From NCBI GenBank assembly GCA_027037025.1, contig JALWBS010000099.1, forward strand, positions 1 to 23,133: a stretch of DNA of 23,133 nucleotides, read 5' to 3'. The DNA is from Desulfurococcales archaeon (GTDB taxonomy: Archaea; Thermoproteota; Thermoprotei_A; Sulfolobales; Ignisphaeraceae). The notes under the pieces are model-generated. The model was not told the origin of the DNA and made no database searches. It saw only the letters and a list, made by a program, of their open reading frames with translations. The translations under genes were made by a program, and so were the position numbers. The first letter of the stretch is position 1; each line of letters starts with the position of its first letter. Of the stretch, positions 14,576 to 20,861 are shown in pieces.

Positions 14576-15137
14576 GGTGTGTTACGTTGGGATTGATTTG
14601 GCAGTGAGAAAAGGTAGGTGTTGTGGAATAGCTATCGAATTCGATGGTAAGTGCGAAGCCTTCTGCGCGTACTCGTGGAGTGAAACGGTATCGGTTCTTG
14701 CTAAGCTACTTACTCAGTGCTCTAGATGTGTTGTGGCCATAGATGCACCTCTCACCTTACCGAGTCAAGATCGTGCGTTTCGGGAAGTCGATAGAAAGGT
14801 TATTGAGAAGGGGTTCAGGTTACTCCCTCTATCCTTCAGAGGCATGAAGCTCTTAGCTCAAAGAGCCATAGAGCTTCGAAAGCTCTTAGAGAACATGGGA
14901 TGCGTGGTCGTTGAGACGCACCCTCGAAGCGCTTTAATGAGCTCTGGATGTTTATCGGTAGAGGATCTAACTTCGTCGATTGGTATTGCGTGTCGGAGGG
15001 AGGCTTGCGCAGCCTACGTTAAGGATGTTAAGGACTCGATAGTGGCGCTGGCCGTTGCTATATGCGTGGATAGAGGCTGTGCGGAGTTTGTTGAAGCAAG
15101 TGATGGTTGTATCGCGTTGTTGAAGAAGTTGTGCTGA
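14562..15137 (+). CDS. DUF429 family protein (RNase H-like fold)
   Basis: 191 residues. The signature motifs are all visible: YVGIDLAVRKGRCCGIA at the N-terminus with an acidic residue in GIDLA; CVVAIDAPLTLP; FRGMKLLAQRAIELRKLL; VVETHPRSAL; and VKDSIVALAVAICV. In this family the acidic residues of these motifs sit like those of RNase H-fold nucleases, but the substrate is not established. The ATG overlaps the DHH gene by 14 bases, so translation is probably coupled. It is the last gene of the operon; the stop is 14 bases from the stop of the convergent AAA gene. Twelve or more Cys residues is high for the length. Confidence 0.8.
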   Translation: MSVNRVCYVGIDLAVRKGRCCGIAIEFDGKCEAFCAYSWSETVSVLAKLLTQCSRCVVAIDAPLTLPSQDRAFREVDRKVIEKGFRLLPLSFRGMKLLAQRAIELRKLLENMGCVVVETHPRSALMSSGCLSVEDLTSSIGIACRREACAAYVKDVKDSIVALAVAICVDRGCAEFVEASDGCIALLKKLC

Positions 15138-15151
15138 GGATCTCGGCGATA

Positions 15152-16603
15152 TCATATCTCACTCTCCCTAGGTATGTAGCTGAGAACGATTCCCTGAAAC
15201 CTTTGTGAGTACCACAGCAATTGTTCCTGAACTGCGCGTCGCGTTCCCTCATTTATTTGGAACTTAGATCTGGCCCACACGATGGATTCCTCTGATAAGC
15301 TATTCCCGCTCTTGCTTGCGGCCAGCCTTAGTAAAGCATCTATTTCAGCGCTCGTGAACCATCTTGTGAGTCTGACGATGAAATCGATTAGATCCTCCTT
15401 AATGGACAACCCGTATCTTTGAGCGCATTTCAGAATGATTTGACGGCGCATTTCTCGATCTGGGTAACCCATGAATAGCACAACATCTATTCTCCCCGGT
15501 CTAACTAGAGCTGCATCTATGAGATCGGGGTTGTTCGTGGTCAACACCACGAGTGGTCGCTTCGGTTGTTGTAGGTACTGGAGAAATATCGATATCTCGC
15601 TAACATGTGTTTCGTGCATAGATATGTGCCTACCAACCAAGAAATCGGCATCGTCGATGAGAACAACGATGTTTCTTCGCTTGAAGAGGGTGCGCAAGAC
15701 TCTATCTAAGGCTTTCTCCGTCATGCCGTACCACATGGATCGGTAGATGCTCGGTCGAAGCTCCGCTATGTTTAATCCTAGAGATGATGCGATAGCTTCG
15801 GCCGTCACGGTCTTCCCAACGCCAGGCGGTCCAACGATGAGCATTCCTCGCGGGGCGTAGCTAGCCCTCCCTCTAATGGGGTTTATTATCGCTACCTCCA
15901 GGTCTTCCCTAAGAGGTCTAGGTACGTCGTTCAACGTCCATTGCGGTCTTCTAAGCGGAACCCTTATCTTCAGTGTTGTGTGGGCTTCGGGAACACGAAC
16001 CTCGATGAAGTTTTCCTGGGCGCTGTACGCAATAGTGCTGAGCACAACGTACTTCGGACGAGGAATGTAGAGCTTGAGGGCTTCCACGGATTGACCGAGC
16101 TTTGTGTGGAGAACTGCCGCAAGGAAATTCCATACAAGCCTGTAATGATCTCTGAGCAGCTTGGAGGGGGATTCATCGAAGCTTCTAGAGATGAAGACCA
16201 GTACTGCGATGCAGGGTCTTCTCGAAGTTATTCTGGTACCCTTCCTCAGAGTTATGCCGGCGCTAACTATGCTAGGCTCTGCTTTTCTCACGTCGATAAC
16301 CGATGCTAAGCCTAACCAGCTAGGTTCGTACTCCTCGATGAAGTAGGGAACTGCGTACGTTAGTACGGGATATATTGCTGAAGCTAAGCTTCTCGCATCA
16401 AGAACTTTCTCACGGAGCGTTCTTATCTTCAGGTATACATTGCCCGGCTTAGGGACGACGATGTGCTTGGATAGCATCGAGGCTAGCTTAACCGAGCTCT
16501 CACTCATCTTAAGAGGAGCCGATTCTACTATCAGCACGCGTTGATCTTTGAACTTCGGTGGCGTGAAGCTAACCACCTTTACTCGATCAACTAAGTGGCT
16601 CAC
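15152..16603 (-). CDS. Single-domain classical AAA ATPase with unknown N-terminal domain
   Basis: 483 residues. The first 215 or so form an unrecognised alpha/beta domain. The AAA module follows: Walker A GPPGVGKT (258-265); pore-loop-like SMWYGMTEKAL aligned with the usual KYVGESEKAI; Walker B IVVLIDDAD (311-320); sensor 1 TTNN (355-358); and LVRPGRID of the second region of homology. A small helical lid (SAEIDALLRLAASKSG) ends the domain. The catalytic Glu of Walker B is Asp (D318), which may slow hydrolysis. It is probably a hexameric unfoldase or remodelling ATPase. The GTG start is 8 bases after a perfect SD. Confidence 0.88.
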   Translation of the reverse strand: MSHLVDRVKVVSFTPPKFKDQRVLIVESAPLKMSESSVKLASMLSKHIVVPKPGNVYLKIRTLREKVLDARSLASAIYPVLTYAVPYFIEEYEPSWLGLASVIDVRKAEPSIVSAGITLRKGTRITSRRPCIAVLVFISRSFDESPSKLLRDHYRLVWNFLAAVLHTKLGQSVEALKLYIPRPKYVVLSTIAYSAQENFIEVRVPEAHTTLKIRVPLRRPQWTLNDVPRPLREDLEVAIINPIRGRASYAPRGMLIVGPPGVGKTVTAEAIASSLGLNIAELRPSIYRSMWYGMTEKALDRVLRTLFKRRNIVVLIDDADFLVGRHISMHETHVSEISIFLQYLQQPKRPLVVLTTNNPDLIDAALVRPGRIDVVLFMGYPDREMRRQIILKCAQRYGLSIKEDLIDFIVRLTRWFTSAEIDALLRLAASKSGNSLSEESIVWARSKFQINEGTRRAVQEQLLWYSQRFQGIVLSYIPRESEI

Positions 16604-16611
16604 GAGCGCGC

Positions 16612-16621
16612 ATCACCTCCC
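16612..16621 (-). promoter_or_regulatory. Full-length Shine-Dalgarno of the AAA ATPase gene
   Basis: Minus strand GGGAGGTGAT, a full complement of the archaeal 16S 3' end, ends 8 bases before the GTG at 16603. It decides the start and is the strongest SD in the window. A TTAAGG box at about 16647-16652 would place initiation just before it. Confidence 0.7.
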
Positions 16622-16719
16622 ATATCCGGGCATTCGCGGTTCTAGAGCCCTTAAGTAGCGTAGCTAAAGGTGAGCGCTTATTAGTGAGCTTCGTGTCTCG
16701 ATTAATGGTGATGTGCTTG

Positions 16720-18057
16720 GTGAAGAAAGTCATCATAATGGGGGCTGGCGGGAGGGACTTCCATAACTTCAACGTGCTATTCCGTGATAACCCGGAGTAC
16801 CGCGTAGTTGCATTCACGGCAGCTCAGATCCCCGGAATCGAGTTCAAGAGGTACCCCTCCTCCTTAGCAGGTAGGTTATACCCCGAAGGCATACCCATAT
16901 TCCCTGAGGAGATGCTGCCGGAGCTCGTTAAGAGGTTCGGCGTAGACGAGGTCATTCTGAGCTACAGTGATTTGACGTACGAAGAGCTAGGGAGAAGAAT
17001 ATCGATGGTCTTAGCCTCCGGAGCTAGCTTCAGATTGGTCAACCCATTCGAAACCATGTTGGAAAGTGTTAAGCCTGTAATAGCAGTAACAGCTGTCAAG
17101 ACGGGGGCTGGGAAGAGCACGGTTTCTAGAGCCATCTCCCGAGAGCTTAAGTCGCGGGGACTAAGATTCGTTGTCGTTAGGCACCCGATGGCTTACGGCG
17201 ATCTCGAGAAGATGGCTGTTCAGGTATTTACGACGTTGGAGGATCTGGATAGGTATGGGGTAACCATCGAGGAGAGGGAGGAGTACGAACCGCACTTAAA
17301 GATGGGGGTACCCGTTTTAGCGGGGGTTGACTATGGTAAGATTCTTCTAAAGGCTGAGGAGCTGGGCGACGTCATACTGTGGGATGGTGGAAACAATGAT
17401 CTGCCCTTCTTCAGACCCTGGTACATGGTCACCGTTGCCGACGCTATGAGGCCAGGTATGGAGATAGGTGCGTATCCGGGGGAGGTCAACATTAGGCTTG
17501 CTGACACCGTTATAGTAACGAAGGTTTCGCAGGCTAAGAAAGAGGACGTTGATCGTATTGTAAGCAATGTAAAGAGCGTGAATCCGCGTGCAAAGATAGC
17601 TAAAGCGGATATGGTTGTGACGGTGGACAACCCCTCGCTCATCGAAGGTAAGCGCGTGGTCGTGATCGAGGACTCTCCGTCGATTACGCATGGAGGTCTG
17701 CCCTATGGCGCTGGACTGGTTGCAGCTAAGAAATATGGTGCCGAGGTCATAGATCCAAGACCATACGCTGTGGGGATCATAAAGAGGATGTACGAAGAGT
17801 ACCCACACATGGGTCCAGTGCTCCCCAGCACTGGGTACACCCCTGATCAGCTAAGGGATCTGGAGGAGACCATAAATAGAATAGACTGTGATGCGGTGAT
17901 ACTAGGAACTCCGGCGGATCTGACGAAGCTAGTTAAGTTTAGGGTACCCGTTGTGAAAGTGAGCTACGAGTTAAAGGTGATAGAAGGACCTAGCGTAAAG
18001 GACATAATAGACGAGTTCCTAGAGCGTGCTCGGGAACGTAGAGCATTGAGGAGGTAA
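16720..18057 (+). CDS. Cyclic 2,3-diphosphoglycerate synthetase-type P-loop protein
   Basis: 445 residues. It starts KKVIIMGAGGRDFHNFN; a P-loop GAGKST lies at 129-134 in AVKTGAGKSTVSRA, and later blocks include WDGGNNDLPFF, ADTVIVTKVSQAK, SITHGGLPYGAG and a C-terminal DCDAVILGTP. This matches in order and length (about 450-460) the family that includes the cDPG synthetase of methanogens, which cyclises 2,3-bisphosphoglycerate with ATP to a thermoprotective solute. Many archaeal members are only annotated as GTPases, so the substrate here is open. The frame is open from 16684; GTG 16720 is chosen because GGTGAT lies 7 bases upstream and the conserved KKVIIMGA begins there. It is convergent with the radical SAM gene (11-base gap). 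Confidence 0.75.
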   Translation: MKKVIIMGAGGRDFHNFNVLFRDNPEYRVVAFTAAQIPGIEFKRYPSSLAGRLYPEGIPIFPEEMLPELVKRFGVDEVILSYSDLTYEELGRRISMVLASGASFRLVNPFETMLESVKPVIAVTAVKTGAGKSTVSRAISRELKSRGLRFVVVRHPMAYGDLEKMAVQVFTTLEDLDRYGVTIEEREEYEPHLKMGVPVLAGVDYGKILLKAEELGDVILWDGGNNDLPFFRPWYMVTVADAMRPGMEIGAYPGEVNIRLADTVIVTKVSQAKKEDVDRIVSNVKSVNPRAKIAKADMVVTVDNPSLIEGKRVVVIEDSPSITHGGLPYGAGLVAAKKYGAEVIDPRPYAVGIIKRMYEEYPHMGPVLPSTGYTPDQLRDLEETINRIDCDAVILGTPADLTKLVKFRVPVVKVSYELKVIEGPSVKDIIDEFLERARERRALRR

Positions 18058-18068
18058 GAGCACTTATT

Positions 18069-19769
18069 TCACCTCTTAACCATTTTCATCGCGGGACCAT
18101 ACCTTCTTTGATAAGGTTCTCCACCCTCTAGCTTTTTCACGATGTCCTTCGTCCTCACGTACTTAACTATCCTGTTCTTTCCATACCTTCTAACGTACTC
18201 GTCGAGCGGTACCCCGTGTTTACGGAAGATGGGTTCTCGATACAAGTGATTCAGTATGTTGAAAGCGCAGAACGGCACTATTCTTCCGTCGGGTAGTGCA
18301 TAGTGTATTACGCACCTCATTACACGCTGAACATCGTAGTTCCACTCATCCATGAAATGCATCATGCCTATGAATAAGAGCTTGTAATGGAGTTTACCCA
18401 GAGCTTCGTAGCTACGTTTGAAGAATATCTCCAAGAACATGTGTTTGAACTCCGAGCGTAGCTCATCCGGAACCTTGTTCCATACGATGAACTTGTTCAC
18501 TATGTTTAGAACCGTTGGTATCGCCATCAACTTGGCGAGCGCCCGCGACTTGCTCTCTAACTGCTCAACCTTCTTAGATAAGTACTCCAGAAGGTCGTCG
18601 ACGCGCACGAACCTTGTTATCGGCACGAACTCGTAATCATCGCCTTTTCGACGTACATAGACGTACGTAGCGGCTCCGCAGGCAGGATGTGCTGTGAACT
18701 CAACTCTTTTGCTGGGATCGATGGTCTCGATGAAGCGTGCCAAGGGGTATACCGTCCCCACAGGGTACCAGTCTTCGCGAGCTATCTCTCCATCCGTTTG
18801 CTCTTCAATCCTCTTTATCACGTCCGGTATGGTTATTCTGTACTTGAGCCTCTCCTGCCTACGCATCATGCCGACTAAGCTCACGGGCTGTATGTTGACC
18901 CCCCTAACCACATCCATGTTATGGGCTGCGAACTTGAGAATGGCCCCTATCTCATGGTCGTTCACGCTCTTTATGAGGGTGGGTACGAGAACCACGCTCG
19001 TTGTTCCGCTGAGTTTGAAGATCTCTAGCGAGTAGGGGGCTTCCCAATGATTCTTGGGATTCGTTTGCGGCGTAACCCCATCGAAGCTCATGTATATCGT
19101 GTTCACGCCTAGGCTTCTGATTCTACGTGCATACTCTATAGCTTCATCTCCTCTTTCGAGGTACATACTCGTGAACTTTATTGCCGTTGTGTTGAGCTGA
19201 ATATGCCTAACGCCCTCATCCTTCAGAAGCTTGATTATCTCGGGAAGATCCTCCCTTAGAGTAGGCTCACCCCCAGTTAGCTGAACCGCTGGAACAACAC
19301 GCGGCTGTAGCTTCAAAGCTTGGACCATCTTACGTATCTCATCGAGGCTAGGTTCGTACACAAACCCCGCTCTCTCTTCGTAAAAGAAGCAGTACCAGCA
19401 ACTTAGGTCGCAACGGTTCGTGAGGACAATGTTGAGCAAACACGTGTGGCTCTTATGCATAGGGCACAGACCGCAGTTGAGCGGGCATGGTAAGCGGGCT
19501 TCGGTATATGCATGCCCCGGCCCCTCTCCAACGAAGTCGTACTTCTCGAAACGTCTAAGCAGCTCGGCATCTCCGTAGTAGAGCTCCTCGATCTCTCCAT
19601 GCTCTGGACACGTTCTCCTTATGTATAATGCGTTGCTGCGTTCGACTATGACGGCTGGTAAAACTCTGAAACAGTGTGGACACAGGCTCGATGTCCACTT
19701 AACGACTCTCTCTCCACTTCTCACCGGAGGTAAGGGTCCTCCAAAGCGGGCTAGCGCATCCTTGCTCAT
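18069..19769 (-). CDS. Radical SAM enzyme, tetraether lipid synthase (Tes)-like
   Basis: 566 residues. N-terminal CPHC (C30, C33) and CPEHG (C54, H57) look like the rubredoxin-like metal site of the MJ0619/Tes family. CPLNCGLCPMHKSHTC (C95, C99, C102, C110) is an auxiliary cluster region. The radical SAM triad CDLSCWYC (C120, C124, C127) comes next, then LTGGEPTL (166-169) for SAM binding. A C-terminal HPACGAA and later RCVIHYALPDGRIVPFC supply further cysteines. Tes joins two archaeol chains to make GDGT membrane lipids, expected in a hyperthermophile. There is no B12-binding domain, which argues against the ring-forming Grs enzymes. It lies 49 bases after the ThiL-like gene on the same strand. 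The assignment is from motif order; a paralogue with another substrate remains possible. Confidence 0.8.
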   Translation of the reverse strand: MSKDALARFGGPLPPVRSGERVVKWTSSLCPHCFRVLPAVIVERSNALYIRRTCPEHGEIEELYYGDAELLRRFEKYDFVGEGPGHAYTEARLPCPLNCGLCPMHKSHTCLLNIVLTNRCDLSCWYCFFYEERAGFVYEPSLDEIRKMVQALKLQPRVVPAVQLTGGEPTLREDLPEIIKLLKDEGVRHIQLNTTAIKFTSMYLERGDEAIEYARRIRSLGVNTIYMSFDGVTPQTNPKNHWEAPYSLEIFKLSGTTSVVLVPTLIKSVNDHEIGAILKFAAHNMDVVRGVNIQPVSLVGMMRRQERLKYRITIPDVIKRIEEQTDGEIAREDWYPVGTVYPLARFIETIDPSKRVEFTAHPACGAATYVYVRRKGDDYEFVPITRFVRVDDLLEYLSKKVEQLESKSRALAKLMAIPTVLNIVNKFIVWNKVPDELRSEFKHMFLEIFFKRSYEALGKLHYKLLFIGMMHFMDEWNYDVQRVMRCVIHYALPDGRIVPFCAFNILNHLYREPIFRKHGVPLDEYVRRYGKNRIVKYVRTKDIVKKLEGGEPYQRRYGPAMKMVKR

Positions 19770-19818
19770 GCAGATCGTCCAAGGGCTTATAGTTAGCTAT
19801 CAGGATACAAAAAGCTAG

Positions 19819-20805
19819 CTACCCATCTCTTAACGAGACCCTAGCTTCTCGGTGACTCCACGAGATTCGAAGTAGCGGAGACCCCCTAAAGCTTCCCAGA
19901 CCCTTACCGACTAGCCAACCTATGGCTATAGGTTCTTCGCCGATGTGCTCAAGGATTTGAAGAACGTCCTCCACTGCGTTAGGTTCGACCGCTAACAGCA
20001 ACGCGTAGTCCTCGCACGTCATCAACGCGCACTCCTCGGCGCTGAGCCCTAGGCGTTGACATAGCTTCAGGTATTCAGTTATTAGGAAATCCCTAGGGTT
20101 TGCGTATATGAACGGCTCTAACCCGAGAGGTTCGGAAAGCTGGTTCAGGGCGTCGTAGAGAGTGTCGCTTACGTCAATGGATCCGAGCACGAAGCCACGA
20201 ACTTTCTCGAGAGCGTAGGGAAGCCATGGATTGAGAACAGGTCGGCATCCCCAGGTAATGATGTCTCTACACAATGCATTATCATCACCGATCTTCTCTC
20301 CGTAGCGATAGTGCAAATAGGAATAGCCTCCGGCGCCCAGCTTCTTAGTAACAACGAGAACGGCTCCGTGTCTTGCGAAGCGGGGTATGGGAAGAGCTCT
20401 GCACTCAGCTACTACGAACACGTCGATCCACCCATCCTCTCCGTAGTTCGTATCAACGTTCTCTACGAATCCTCCATAGAATCGCACAGCTTCCGCGATT
20501 CCCTCAACGATCTCTCGAAGCTCTTGCTCGCCCCAAGATGGTGGAAGACCTATGGATACCGCGTAGATGCGTGGAATGCACCCCTTGGCATAGACATCGC
20601 TTACAGCAGTTGTAATGGCTCTAAAACCCCAGTCTCGAGCGCTACACCAGGGATACAGGGATCTGGATAAGGAGTATCCATCGACTTTAATCAGCATCCC
20701 GCGGTTCTCGAACGGTACGTAGCTAGCGTCATCTATAGCGCTCAGTTGATTGAGTGGATGCCTAGGTAGGTAGGAGTTGAGCTTTCGTAGAAGATCTAGG
20801 TTCAA
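19819..20805 (-). CDS. PurM/ThiL-fold protein, divergent thiamine-monophosphate kinase-like
   Basis: 328 residues. The layout follows ThiL and other AIR-synthase-fold ATPases: IDDAS (D25, D26) for GDDA; VDGYS for the S-T-D segment; FRAITTAVSDVYAKGCIPRIYAVSIGLP for the ALAVNLSDLAAMGADP block; NVDTN for GGDT; SIDVSDTLYDAL for IDLSDGL; and CEDYALLLAV for GGEDYEL. Several conserved glycines are changed, so activity as ThiL (TMP to TPP) is uncertain; HypE/SelD-type members are less similar. The TTG start is chosen because it gives the conserved N-terminus. A TATA-like box and T-rich stretch lie in the gap before it. It lies 49 bases before the Tes-like gene. Confidence 0.75.
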   Translation of the reverse strand: MNLDLLRKLNSYLPRHPLNQLSAIDDASYVPFENRGMLIKVDGYSLSRSLYPWCSARDWGFRAITTAVSDVYAKGCIPRIYAVSIGLPPSWGEQELREIVEGIAEAVRFYGGFVENVDTNYGEDGWIDVFVVAECRALPIPRFARHGAVLVVTKKLGAGGYSYLHYRYGEKIGDDNALCRDIITWGCRPVLNPWLPYALEKVRGFVLGSIDVSDTLYDALNQLSEPLGLEPFIYANPRDFLITEYLKLCQRLGLSAEECALMTCEDYALLLAVEPNAVEDVLQILEHIGEEPIAIGWLVGKGLGSFRGSPLLRISWSHREARVSLRDG

Positions 20806-20819
20806 GGCGTATCGAGAAA

Positions 20820-20845
20820 AAGATTCTTTGTTAAAATAAATACTG
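20820..20845 (-). promoter_or_regulatory. T-rich gap with TATA-like box between the surface protein and the ThiL-like gene
   Basis: Minus strand contains TATTTATTTTAAC followed by CTTTTTCTC. The first may act as a TATA box for the ThiL-like gene (about 35 bases before its TTG). The T-runs could act as an archaeal U-tract terminator for the surface protein gene that ends at 20862. Both roles are inferred. Confidence 0.4.
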
Positions 20846-20861
20846 TGTTGAAGCCAGGGCC

